DNA from: Hyphomonadaceae bacterium
GTDB lineage: Bacteria; Pseudomonadota; Alphaproteobacteria; Caulobacterales; Hyphomonadaceae
NCBI GenBank assembly: GCA_022844475.1
Contig: JALHLR010000001.1
Location: forward strand, 1 to 64,000
DNA length: 64,000 nucleotides
Direction of reading: 5' to 3'
The notes under the pieces are model-generated. The model did no database searches and was not told the origin of the DNA. It saw only the letters and a program-made list of their open reading frames with translations. Positions 54,750-63,658 of this stretch are shown piece after piece; position 1 is the first letter of the stretch; every line of letters begins with the position of its first letter. Both the position numbers and the translations under genes were made by a program.

Positions 54750-55196
54750 ATGGCTTCAATACCCAAAGACCTGCGGCCCAAGGCCTATGCTTCGCTCGAG
54801 CTTCTGCTCGACGTGATCCATGCGACCCGCACGCTCGTGCAGGCTGACCTGGAAAGCATCGCGATACACCTCTGCGTTGCTGAAGCCACCATGCGTCCGG
54901 TGTTGGCCGACCCCGCCAGGGTTGACGAGCTTTCGACGACCGACCGAGCGCCTGAAGACTGGCGCGGCTCGATCACGATGCTGCAGGTGGCGGACAGGCT
55001 CGACATGCCGCGCGAGACAGTGCGGCGCAAGGTCAAGCAGCTGATCGAGAGGGGCTTGCTGTACGCCGATGACAAGGGTCGCATCCGGTCGACCCCGAAC
55101 CTCGACAACCCCACGGTCGCTTCCGCAATCGGCGACGTTCATGACGCCGTTCGCCGCTATCGCGAGCGGCTGGCAAAGTACGACATCGACTGCTAA
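54750..55196 (+). CDS. Winged-helix transcriptional regulator (MarR-like)
   Basis: A 148-aa protein with a helix-turn-helix in the middle: SITMLQVADRLDMPRETVRR then KVKQLIERGLLYADDKGRI, the wing. The N-terminal helices (YASLELLLDVIHATRTLV) may mediate dimerisation. The MarR/GntR-like wHTH assignment is by pattern; effector unknown. A promoter-like region lies immediately upstream, but I could not fix hexamers. It is followed by an M20 peptidase gene 93 bp downstream, possibly its target. Confidence 0.6.
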   Translation: MASIPKDLRPKAYASLELLLDVIHATRTLVQADLESIAIHLCVAEATMRPVLADPARVDELSTTDRAPEDWRGSITMLQVADRLDMPRETVRRKVKQLIERGLLYADDKGRIRSTPNLDNPTVASAIGDVHDAVRRYRERLAKYDIDC

Positions 55197-55289
55197 CTGC
55201 ACGCCCTGGTCGGCTTGTTGCATTGTGCGCCGGACGTGAATGCGTCACACAGGCGCCGTCGGGCTCATGGCCCCAGAACGGAGACTGAT

Positions 55290-56696
55290 GTGCGCAAGAC
55301 GTCACTGGCTTTCGCGGCTGTCGTGGCCGCATCGTTGGGTTTCCCGGCCGCAGCGCAGACATCCGAGGCGAATCGCGCGGCGCTTCGCGAAATCTTCGAG
55401 GAAATGGTCGAGATCGATTCCTCGCCCACGACCGGCTCTTGCACCAAGGTCGTGCGCGCGGCTGAGACGCGCCTGCTCGCTGCTGGATATGCGCCGGAAG
55501 ATCTTCAGGTGATCATCCCGCCCGACCGTCCCGACGATGGCAACATCGTTGCGACATTGCGGTCATCGCGCGCCACGAAGAAGGGCGTACTGCTGGTCGG
55601 GCATATCGACGTTGTCGATGCCCGCCGCGAGGACTGGGAGCGCGACCCCTTCACGCTGATCGAGGAGAACGGTTTCTTCTTCGGCCGCGGAACCGCAGAC
55701 ATGAAAGGCCAGGCTTCCGTCTGGCTTGAACTGATGACCCGCTTCAAGCGCGAGGGAAATCTCCGCCCGTCGCGCGACATCGTGATGGCGCTGACCTGCG
55801 GGGAGGAAACCTCCAACCGCGTCAATGGCATCGACTACATTCTCAACAACCACCGCAGCCTGTTCGACGTCGCGTTCGCCCTGAACGAAGGCGCGGGCGG
55901 GCTTCTGGCGGATGACGGCAGGCCTCTGGTCCTGCAGGTGCAGGCGGGCGAGAAGATCCACCAGGTCTACACGCTGGAAGTGACCAATCCGGGCGGGCAC
56001 TCGTCGCGGCCAACGCCCGACAATGCGATCTACCGCGTGGTCGCTGCCGCCGACAAAGTCTCGAAGCTGTCCTTTCCGGTCCAGTTGACGCCAGTTGTGC
56101 GCGAATACTTCCGCATCACCGGGCCGATCCTCGGCGGCGGCGTTGGGGCGGCAATGTCGATTCTGGCGCGCTTTCCCGAAGATGCTGCCGCACTGCGGGT
56201 GCTGATGGCGGATCCGACCTACAACGCGTCGCTCCATACCACCTGCGTCGCGACGCAACTGGAAGCGGGACATGCGCCAAACGCGCTACCGCAGCGCGCG
56301 ACGGTGACGCTGTCCTGCCGCGTCATGCAGGGCACGACGCCGGAGCAGGTGCAGGAAACGCTTGAAGCCGCGATCAACGATCCCGAAGTGAAGGTCGCCA
56401 TCGTGCGTCGTCGCGACGGCTCGTCCGCGCCGCCGTTGACTGACGAGATCATGGGACCGATCAAGGCGCAGGCTGCAAAGGTCTGGCCTGAGGTTCCGAT
56501 CGCTCCGGTGATGGCGGCAGGCGCCACCGACGGCCGTTTCCTCATGAATGCCGGCATTCCGACTTACGGCCTCAGCGGAATGTTCGCAAAAAGTGGTGAG
56601 ACCAACGCGCATGGCCTCAACGAGAAGCTGCGCGTGCGCTCGCTTTACGAGAGTCAGCAGTTTCTCGAGGGCGTCGTGCGGGCGTTTGTGAAGTAG
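55290..56696 (+). CDS. M20/M25/M40 family metallopeptidase (exported)
   Basis: A 468-aa dizinc peptidase with a signal peptide (starting at GTG 55290 after GGAG; cleavage near AAA-QT). The ligand pattern is complete: LLVGHIDVVDA (His), FGRGTADMKGQ (bridging Asp), ALTCGEETS (Glu pair), NEGAGG (Glu), and TNAHGLNEKL (His). A lid-type dimerisation domain (VTNPGGHSSRPTPDNA) lies in between. It probably cleaves peptides or deacylates N-acyl amino acids outside the cytoplasm. Converges with paralog C. Confidence 0.92.
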   Translation: MRKTSLAFAAVVAASLGFPAAAQTSEANRAALREIFEEMVEIDSSPTTGSCTKVVRAAETRLLAAGYAPEDLQVIIPPDRPDDGNIVATLRSSRATKKGVLLVGHIDVVDARREDWERDPFTLIEENGFFFGRGTADMKGQASVWLELMTRFKREGNLRPSRDIVMALTCGEETSNRVNGIDYILNNHRSLFDVAFALNEGAGGLLADDGRPLVLQVQAGEKIHQVYTLEVTNPGGHSSRPTPDNAIYRVVAAADKVSKLSFPVQLTPVVREYFRITGPILGGGVGAAMSILARFPEDAAALRVLMADPTYNASLHTTCVATQLEAGHAPNALPQRATVTLSCRVMQGTTPEQVQETLEAAINDPEVKVAIVRRRDGSSAPPLTDEIMGPIKAQAAKVWPEVPIAPVMAAGATDGRFLMNAGIPTYGLSGMFAKSGETNAHGLNEKLRVRSLYESQQFLEGVVRAFVK

Positions 56697-56702
56697 CGGA
56701 AG

Positions 56703-57689
56703 CTACGGCTTCGCCTTCGCCTCCAGAATCCGCGCGCCCTGCAGAATGCCATGCAGGGCGTGGTTACCCTCATGGCAGGCGAATTCATAGACCGGGCCGC
56801 TGGACGTCGTGAAGATCATCTCGCCCTTCCATGTCTGCGTGTAGAAACCCGGATCGTCGATCTCGAAAGCGTAAGTCAGTTCGTCCGCGCCTGTGCGGGT
56901 GAAGCGCTCGGTTACGCTCGCCTGCTCGGACAGGAAGACCGGCTCGTAATCGCCGTGCCAGCGATTCCAGTTCTTCGTTACAATCACCAGCGTGTCGCCC
57001 TCCCAGCGCCCAACGCTGTCGCCCAGCCATTGCGTGACGGGCGCGGGCCTGTGCAACTGGTTCAGGCGCACAATGCGTGCGTCGTGCATCATCTCGACAT
57101 CGATCATCACATGGTCGGGCGTCTGCACGATCTGGTATGTGTTGTTGTATATGTTGTTCAGCATAGGCGGCCCGCCCGAGCCGCGTGAACCGACAAGGCA
57201 GCGGTCCGCAGGATTCATGCCTTCCGGACCGTCCTCATTGCGCGTCTTCATGATCTCCGCGATCCGCTTCCGGCCCGCGTCGGAGACCGGCATCTTTCCA
57301 TTGGCCGGTTCGGTGATCCATGACGAGCGCGCCTTGCCGTTGACGACGCCCACCCGCATGCCGCGGTCGAGCCAGAAAGCATTGTAGCCGCCTATGGCGC
57401 CGCCAGCGGCCGGCGCGCCCTCATCAGGGTTGGTGCGGCTGTTCTGCGAGACTTCCTGCTGTAGCCGCTGACCCTCCATGCTCGCGACCTGCTCCGGATT
57501 GAGGAAGAGGGGCAGGGAGGCGTTGGAGCGTTCCAGCGTCGTGATGCTCGAATTGGTCCACATGCCCTGAAGATCGGGACGGCCATCGGGCGTGCGCGGC
57601 GGCTGGTAGGCCTGCGCGAGCGCGGCGGGCGCAGCTGCCGCCAGCGCTGCAGCACAGAGAAGAGTCCGAAAGGCCTTCGCGCGCGTCAT
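56703..57689 (-). CDS. Exported protein of unknown function, paralog C (WKGE/ACHEGN family)
   Basis: A 328-aa protein with a Sec signal peptide (cleavage near ALA-QA). Third copy of the family seen at 8242 and 38033: PDLQGMWTNSSITTLER, RSSWITEPANGKMP, RCLVGS, YNNTYQIVQTPDHVM, MHDARIVRL, WEGDTLVIVTKN, ERFTRTGAD, TWKGEMIF and PVYEFACHEGNHAL. Only the Cys of RCL and ACHE remain in the mature protein. It lacks the basic tail of paralog B. Function unknown; three copies in 64 kb imply a frequently used secreted role. Confidence 0.85.
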   Translation of the reverse strand: MTRAKAFRTLLCAAALAAAAPAALAQAYQPPRTPDGRPDLQGMWTNSSITTLERSNASLPLFLNPEQVASMEGQRLQQEVSQNSRTNPDEGAPAAGGAIGGYNAFWLDRGMRVGVVNGKARSSWITEPANGKMPVSDAGRKRIAEIMKTRNEDGPEGMNPADRCLVGSRGSGGPPMLNNIYNNTYQIVQTPDHVMIDVEMMHDARIVRLNQLHRPAPVTQWLGDSVGRWEGDTLVIVTKNWNRWHGDYEPVFLSEQASVTERFTRTGADELTYAFEIDDPGFYTQTWKGEMIFTTSSGPVYEFACHEGNHALHGILQGARILEAKAKP

Positions 57690-58253
57690 TGTCGAGTCTC
57701 CAGATGTCAGCGCAGGCTATGCGGAGCCAAGCTGCGTGAAAAGCGGATACATGGCTGGGCGTCGTTCGCCCACATGGATGGCACGCTGCGCCTCAACTTC
57801 CAGCGGCGCGTGGAATCCTGATCGACCTTCAGGCAAGTGCGCGCAGGAATTGCGCAAATGCGTCCGGCGGGCGCCTCGCGCGCCCCTGTCGTGGCGGCGC
57901 ATTGGGCAATCACGCTCAAGCGATCACCACGCAGCGCGCTTAATCGTGACCTGGGCGCCGTTTGCGTCATGCGCCATGGCCGCGTGATTCAAACCTGTCA
58001 TAATGCTGCGACGCGATGAGGAAAATTCGCATCGGGCGGCTGCGTTCGCAGCTCCGCCCTGTATCCCGTTGTGCCTACGAAAACGCGGCGCCCGACATTC
58101 CAACACGCTCACGATTCCGAGCCAGTCCCGTCGGGTTCGGCTTTCCCCGTGCAAGTCCCGATGCCCTCATCGTCTCAACAAGAAACGGCCCTCCACCCAG
58201 AAAAGACCGGGACGGAAACAGAGGAGAATTCGAGACACACGGGGACCAGCAGA
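57690..58253. other. Long leader/intergenic region upstream of the TonB receptor
   Basis: 564 bp without a supported gene. A CATAAT -10-like box (57999-58004) is present but without a good -35 at 17 bp. I see no Fur box or riboswitch-like structure. Short frames here lack SD and family resemblance; the region probably holds promoters for paralog C and the receptor plus a long 5' UTR. Confidence 0.35.
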
Positions 58254-60968
58254 ATGAAGACCAAACTTCTCTACTCAGGTATTATCGGCGCAGTCGTGGG
58301 GGCGGCGCTGATGGGAGGAGGCTCGGCATGGGCGCAGAGTGCGCCCGATACCGCGGCTGACGATCAGCCAGCATCCGGAGACATCATCGTCGTCACCGGC
58401 TCGCGCACAGAGGGCCGCAGCGTCGCGGATTCCGCGGTGCCGGTGGACGTGCTTACGGCCGAGGCGATCGAGGACATCTCGTTCACCGACACAGCGGACG
58501 TCCTGAAGACGCTTGTTCCATCCTACACCATCGCACGCCAGCCGATTTCCGACGGTGCGACCTTCGTCCGTCCGGCGGCCTTGCGCGGGCTGTCGTCCGA
58601 CAAGACGCTGGTGCTTGTGAACTCCAAACGTCGACACCGGGCGGCGCTGGTCTCGATCGGAGGTTCAGGTACGCAGGGTCCAGATGTCGCCACCATTCCC
58701 GCATCGGCGCTCAAGACGGTCGAAGTGTTGCGGGACGGTGCGGCTGCACAGTACGGATCGGATGCCATTGCGGGCGTCATGAACTTCATTCTCAAGGATG
58801 CCCCGGAAGGCGGCGAGATCCAGTTCCAGGCGGGCGGCTATGGCGAGGGCGATGGCGAGGACGTGTTCCTCGCTGCAAATCTCGGCCTGCCGATAGGCGA
58901 CGCCGGCTTCATCAATGTCAGCGTGGAAGGTACATCCGCCCAGCCGACCAACCGTGGCATGGAATGGGCGATCCAGCGCGGCCAGACGAACGGGGTGAAC
59001 TGGCAGCAGGGCAGTTTCGATGTTGCGACATACCTCGCGGCCAACCCGCAGTTCGAATACCTCTTCGGCTCCGGCGCTGACTTCGATACCGCCAACGTTC
59101 AGATCTGGGGGCAGCCCGAGGCCGAAGCCATCCGGGGCTTCGTCAATGCGGGCTACAAGCTGTCGGACGTCATGGAGCTCTACGGCTTCGCAAACTATTC
59201 GAACAGTCAGTCGGACGGCGATTTCAACTATCGCAGCCCCGTCGCAGGTATCAACACATCGCGCATCCGCACGCAGACCGGCGCAATCTTCCAGTATCTC
59301 ACCAACTATCCGGCGGGGCGTACGCCGCGTTTCGGCGGCAATGTCGTCGACTACTCCTTCACCGGCGGCGTGAAGGGCGAGTTCACGCCCGACTTCCTCT
59401 ATGATTTCTCGGGTCGCTACGGGAAGAACCAGATCCACTACACGCTCTGGAACACGGTCAACCCATCGTTGGGGAACCTGTCGCCGACGTCCTTCAGCCC
59501 CGGTGACCTGATCTCGGACGAACTCGGTCTCAATGCCGACTTCGTCTACTCGGTTCCGGTCGGCTTCTTCGCCAACCCGCTCGATATCGGCTTCGGCGTT
59601 GAGTACCGCGACGAGGGATACGAGATCGTGCCGGGCGAGGAGGCGTCCTGGATTGCTGGTCCCTATGCACGGCAGGACCCCTGGAATTTCTGCTCCAACG
59701 AAACAGCGGTCGCGGCGCGAACAGCCACGGCTGCCGGGACAGCAGCTGGCATCACGACCGCCAACTGCCAGACGGCGTCCGACCCGGTCTATACCCAGCT
59801 GGCCGTGGGGTCGGATGGTTTTCCTGGCAACGACCCGGCCTATTCCGGCTCCCTCAATCGCGACAGCTATGCCGGCTATGTCGATTTTGCAGCAGACGTC
59901 ACCAACGAGATCTTCCTCGGTCTCGCGCTCCGCTTCGAGAATTTCTCCGACTTCGGCGAGACGTTCGACTACAAGCTCGCCGGTCGCTGGAAGCTTACTC
60001 CGGACATCAACCTGCGGGGCTCCATCGGAACGGGTTTCCGCGCACCGACCCCAGGCCAGCTCTCGACCATCAACGTCTCGACGCGCTTTCCCGCCGGCGA
60101 GCCGGTGGCGGTTGGCCTGTTCCCGGCAACCAATCCTGTCTCGCAATTCCTTGGCGCGAAGGAGCTGAAACCGGAAACGTCAACCAACTACTCGCTCGGC
60201 GCGACCGGCTCGTTCGCCGGTTTCGACGTCACGCTGGACTTCTACAAGATCGACCTTGAAGACCAGTTCTACGCCACCGCCACGATCAACGTGGACGCTG
60301 GAATCCGTGCGGCGCTGCTGGCTGCAGCCGTTCCCGGCGCCGACACGATCGGCGGCGTGAACTTCTTCCAGAACGCGTTCGACTCGAAGACCGAAGGCGT
60401 CGATCTGGTCGTCTCCTACAATGCCGACTGGGGCGATATCGGCGAGACCACGTTCACCACAAGCCTGAACTACAACACGTACGCGATAGAGAAGGTGAAC
60501 ATCGCCAGACTGTTCTTCGAGGAAGACGTGTTCGACTTCGAGAATGGGGCGCCGGAAATCCGCGGTGTGTTCACGGCGCAGCACGAATACGGTCCGCTCA
60601 CGGGCCTGTTCCGGGCCAGCTATTCTGGAGACTACACGGTGTCGAACTGCCTCACCGGCAACGGGTCGGACGGTTTCACGTGCCGGACCGACGCTGATGA
60701 TCCCCTGAACAACCGCCCGCCGACCGCCTATCCGCAGGGTCTCGCCAAGCAGGAGATTCCCGCAGAAGTTCTGTTCGACCTCGAGCTGGCCTGGGACGTC
60801 AACGAAGATCTCGCGCTCGCCGTCGGCGCACGCAACATCCTCGACAGCTATCCGGCCGAAGGCAATCCCTACCTTCAGGAAACAACAAACGGGCGAATCT
60901 ATCGATCCGATTCGATCGTCGACTGGCAGGGTTCGTTCTACTACGTCCGCGCCAAGCAGTCGTTCTGA
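58254..60968 (+). CDS. TonB-dependent outer-membrane receptor
   Basis: A 904-aa receptor that imports a ligand (siderophore, oligosaccharide or similar) with energy from TonB. Signal peptide (residues about 1-28), TonB-box-like DIIVVTGSRTEG near residue 40, a plug domain (VLTAEAIEDISFTDTADVL ... ALKTVEVLRDGAAAQYG ... GVMNFIL) and a 22-strand barrel ending in a C-terminal Phe (YYVRAKQSF). ATG 58254 is used since the signal begins there; in-frame sequence upstream is leader. Divergent neighbours are paralog C and a TauE/SafE gene. No regulator or Fur box is seen upstream, so substrate remains open. Confidence 0.95.
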   Translation: MKTKLLYSGIIGAVVGAALMGGGSAWAQSAPDTAADDQPASGDIIVVTGSRTEGRSVADSAVPVDVLTAEAIEDISFTDTADVLKTLVPSYTIARQPISDGATFVRPAALRGLSSDKTLVLVNSKRRHRAALVSIGGSGTQGPDVATIPASALKTVEVLRDGAAAQYGSDAIAGVMNFILKDAPEGGEIQFQAGGYGEGDGEDVFLAANLGLPIGDAGFINVSVEGTSAQPTNRGMEWAIQRGQTNGVNWQQGSFDVATYLAANPQFEYLFGSGADFDTANVQIWGQPEAEAIRGFVNAGYKLSDVMELYGFANYSNSQSDGDFNYRSPVAGINTSRIRTQTGAIFQYLTNYPAGRTPRFGGNVVDYSFTGGVKGEFTPDFLYDFSGRYGKNQIHYTLWNTVNPSLGNLSPTSFSPGDLISDELGLNADFVYSVPVGFFANPLDIGFGVEYRDEGYEIVPGEEASWIAGPYARQDPWNFCSNETAVAARTATAAGTAAGITTANCQTASDPVYTQLAVGSDGFPGNDPAYSGSLNRDSYAGYVDFAADVTNEIFLGLALRFENFSDFGETFDYKLAGRWKLTPDINLRGSIGTGFRAPTPGQLSTINVSTRFPAGEPVAVGLFPATNPVSQFLGAKELKPETSTNYSLGATGSFAGFDVTLDFYKIDLEDQFYATATINVDAGIRAALLAAAVPGADTIGGVNFFQNAFDSKTEGVDLVVSYNADWGDIGETTFTTSLNYNTYAIEKVNIARLFFEEDVFDFENGAPEIRGVFTAQHEYGPLTGLFRASYSGDYTVSNCLTGNGSDGFTCRTDADDPLNNRPPTAYPQGLAKQEIPAEVLFDLELAWDVNEDLALAVGARNILDSYPAEGNPYLQETTNGRIYRSDSIVDWQGSFYYVRAKQSF

Positions 60969-61201
60969 GCGGCCTGACCGGAAGGTCCCACGCGGGGGGG
61001 CGCGCATTCCTCCCGCGTGGGCGCCGGACGGGCGCTGGCGCTGCAATAGGCGGCGCCGTGCATGTTTAGTGGCGGGACGAGCCACGACTGTCTTGCCCGC
61101 GCGACCGGCAGAGCGCGATGTCGCAAGCCTTCCGGTCGAAAGATGATTCCCGTTCGGCGGAATGGACCAATCCCGAGATATCGGGCTCAGGAAGAAACCC
61201 A

Positions 61202-62092
61202 GTGGCGTTGAACGACATGGCCGACTTTGCCTCGCAGCAGGACTGGTTGGGACAGATGTTCCAGCAGTATGGCCTGCTGGTCCTGTCCATGCTGATGGCA
61301 GGGCTGTTTGCGGGATTCGTAGCGGGCATGTTCGGCATAGGCGGCGGTTTCGTTGTCGTGCCGGCCCTGGCAGCCGTGCTCACGGTCCTGCCGCATCAGG
61401 GTGGGGACGAGCACATCATGCATGTGGCGATCGGCACCTCGCTCGCCACGATCTTCTTTACCTCGCTTCGATCCGTGCAGGCGCACGCCAAGCGCGGGGC
61501 GGTCGACTGGAACATCCTGAAGGGGTGGCTGCCCTGGGTGGTGGCCGGCGTAATCGGCGGTGTCGCGCTGACCAGCTTTCTCGATGGCAGCCAGCTCAAG
61601 ATCGTGTTCGGGCTCTTCCTGATCCCGCTCGGTCTGCAATTCATCTTCCAGATTCTTGGCCGTAAGGCGAAGGTCGAGGAAAACATGCCGAAGGGCCCCG
61701 CGCGCGCAGCCCTTGGTTCGGGCCTTGGCGCCTTTTCGTCGCTGCTTGGCATTGGCGGCGGCACGCCGGCCGTGCTGATCATGACGATGAGCGGCGTCAA
61801 CATGCACCGCGCCGTGGCGACCGCGGCCGGCTTCGGCACGATCATCGCCGTGCCCGGCGCCATCGGCAGCGTGATCGCCGGCATCGGCGCACGGGGCCTG
61901 CCGGCAGGATCTGTGGGCTTTGTCAATGTGATCGCGCTGGCGGCTATCGTCGCGATGAGCATCTGGACAGCGCCGCTCGGCGCGGCGGCCGCGCACAAGC
62001 TCGACCCCGTCAAGCTCAAGCGCGTATTCGGCGTCTACCTGCTGCTGACCTCGGCGTTCATGCTCAAGGACCTGGCGCCGGGACTATCGTAG
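61202..62092 (+). CDS. TauE/SafE family exporter (second copy)
   Basis: A 296-aa membrane protein of about eight helices, with paired signatures FGIGGGFVVVPALAAVL and LGIGGGTPAVLIMTMSG. Start at GTG 61202 after AGGAAG is preferred; an ATG at 61217 also fits. Unlike the copy at 43012 it is not next to a sulfide gene, so it may export a different anion or organosulfonate. It converges with the dipeptidase gene, with palindromic repeats between them. Confidence 0.88.
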   Translation: MALNDMADFASQQDWLGQMFQQYGLLVLSMLMAGLFAGFVAGMFGIGGGFVVVPALAAVLTVLPHQGGDEHIMHVAIGTSLATIFFTSLRSVQAHAKRGAVDWNILKGWLPWVVAGVIGGVALTSFLDGSQLKIVFGLFLIPLGLQFIFQILGRKAKVEENMPKGPARAALGSGLGAFSSLLGIGGGTPAVLIMTMSGVNMHRAVATAAGFGTIIAVPGAIGSVIAGIGARGLPAGSVGFVNVIALAAIVAMSIWTAPLGAAAAHKLDPVKLKRVFGVYLLLTSAFMLKDLAPGLS

Positions 62093-62093
62093 C

Positions 62094-62150
62094 GTGGATT
62101 GAGCAACGCGAAATCCACCTCTGGCCGGTTTGGCGCGACGGTGGATTTCG
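62094..62150. repeat. REP-like palindrome cluster (copy 2), possible terminator
   Basis: GTGGATT (62094-62100) pairs with AATCCAC (62112-62118), and the same AATCCACC region can alternatively pair over 11 bp, CGAAATCCACC (62109-62119) with GGTGGATTTCG (62140-62150). The GTGGAT/ATCCAC motif is shared with 53611-53641. Between convergent genes; the second hairpin is followed by CTTCCCTCCC and may help terminate the TauE/SafE transcript. Confidence 0.5.
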
Positions 62151-62166
62151 CTTCCCTCCCGGCGCC

Positions 62167-63414
62167 CTACTTCAGGCTCGCCTTGTAGTCCTCGGCCGCC
62201 TTCAGCAGGCGGATCACATTGCCGCTCCACATCTTGGCGAGATCGGCTTCGGTATAGCCTTCCTTGAGCAGACGATCGGTGATCTTTGGCAGGGCGGTGA
62301 TGTCGCGGAAGCCGTCGAGGCCACCGCCGCCGTCCCAGTCGGCGCCGAAGCCGACATGATCAACGCCCACGAGCTTGATCGTGTAAAGCACCTGCTGCAT
62401 GTAGTCCTCGAACGTCGCGCGGTTCTCCGGAAACTGACGGTCGATAGCGTTCAGTTCGTCGAGATAGAGCTCATGGCGCGCGCTTTCGAGCTGGTTCGGG
62501 TTCCCCCATTTGGTGCGCAGCGCCGCCATTGCGTCGGTGCGTTCTTTCGTCTGCGGCAGCGTCTTGATGAAGGAGCCGAGGGCGTTCATGTGAATAACGC
62601 CGCCCTTCGCGGCCATCTTCTTGAGCAGGGCGTCGGGCGCATTGCGCGGATGCTCGTTGAGATGGTCTGCGCCATGATGCGAGAGAATGATCGGCGTCGC
62701 TGACAGGTCGATCATCTGCTCGATTGCGGCGTCCGAGGAATGGCTGCCGTCGAGCACGATGCCGAGTTCGTTGGCGCGCTTGACGTAGTCGCGACCCATC
62801 GGCGACAGGCCGCCCCATTTCATGCCGATCGCGCCCGGGTTGGTTGAGTCGGCAAGCTGATTTGTGCCGTTGTGCACCGGGCCCGCCATGCGCACGCCCA
62901 GCTTGTAGAAGGTGTCGAGCAGGGAGAGGTCTTCGCCAAGTTCGTAGGAATTCTCGATCGAGATGTAGACGATCTTCTTGCCGCTCGCGTCGATACGGGC
63001 GGCATCGGACGACGTGAGTGCAAGTTCGAACTTGTCAGGGTTCGCCGCCACCATCTTGTGGATCGACATCGCGCGGATCAGCGCCGCATCCCGCACATCG
63101 CGATAGCCTTCCGGCGTCAGCGGGCCCTGGCCCATATAGATGACCCAGAAGCCGCCATCGAGGCCGCCGTCCACCATGCGGGGATAATCGACCTGCGATC
63201 CGTCGCGCTCGACGTCGTGGCGCTCCATGATGTCGTAGCCACGCACCGTGTCGAAGAAGGCGGGTGTGTCGAGGTGGGTGTCGAGCGTCAGGAGGCGGTT
63301 ATGGATCGCCCATGCTTCGGCGCTGACGCCGGCCGGCGCGGTGGCCATGGTCGAGCAGCCGGCCAGCGCGGTTGCGCCGATGAGGGCCAGTTTCAGCCGG
63401 GAGAAGTTCGCCAT
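62167..63414 (-). CDS. Membrane dipeptidase (M19 family), lipoprotein
   Basis: A 415-aa M19 metallopeptidase with a lipoprotein signal (lipobox LAGC, Cys20). Zinc ligands are in place: DTHLDT (His47, Asp49), SIENSY (Glu), DGSHSSDAA (His) and SHHG (His). The C-terminal part includes FGADWDGGGG, conserved in renal-dipeptidase-like enzymes. It hydrolyses dipeptides at the cell surface or in the periplasm. One of five peptidases of the window. Confidence 0.95.
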   Translation of the reverse strand: MANFSRLKLALIGATALAGCSTMATAPAGVSAEAWAIHNRLLTLDTHLDTPAFFDTVRGYDIMERHDVERDGSQVDYPRMVDGGLDGGFWVIYMGQGPLTPEGYRDVRDAALIRAMSIHKMVAANPDKFELALTSSDAARIDASGKKIVYISIENSYELGEDLSLLDTFYKLGVRMAGPVHNGTNQLADSTNPGAIGMKWGGLSPMGRDYVKRANELGIVLDGSHSSDAAIEQMIDLSATPIILSHHGADHLNEHPRNAPDALLKKMAAKGGVIHMNALGSFIKTLPQTKERTDAMAALRTKWGNPNQLESARHELYLDELNAIDRQFPENRATFEDYMQQVLYTIKLVGVDHVGFGADWDGGGGLDGFRDITALPKITDRLLKEGYTEADLAKMWSGNVIRLLKAAEDYKASLK

Positions 63415-63545
63415 CGATGTCTCTTGGGTTCAGGAGAGGGGGGTGTTCTGGCCAACATGCATGCCCGCCCGCCAGCCTCAAGAGCAGGAAGGGCGTCGTC
63501 CACCCTGATGCTGAAAAGCCGGTCACGACTGCACTTTTGCTCATC

Positions 63546-63566
63546 TGCAAATGAGAATGGGTTGCA
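63546..63566 (+). promoter_or_regulatory. Fur-like iron box upstream of the PepSY-TM gene
   Basis: TGCAA at 63546-63550 and TTGCA at 63562-63566 flank ATGAGAATGGG: a 21-bp box very close to the bacterial Fur consensus (GCAAATGAGAAT then a TTGCA end). It lies 93 bp before the PepSY-TM start. Iron control would suit a siderophore-reductase-type PepSY protein. Assignment is by pattern only. Confidence 0.45.
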
Positions 63567-63658
63567 ATTAGAGGGTTGGTCGCGTAACTGCGGGGCTGGA
63601 CGGAGCCGCTGGGGCGCCGACAGGGAATGGCGCCGAAAAACGGCCGCCGGGATGCGGG

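Noticed and set aside
57690-58253. Short frames and a possible promoter upstream of the TonB receptor
   Set aside because: No SD or family support; CATAAT at 57999 lacks a good -35.
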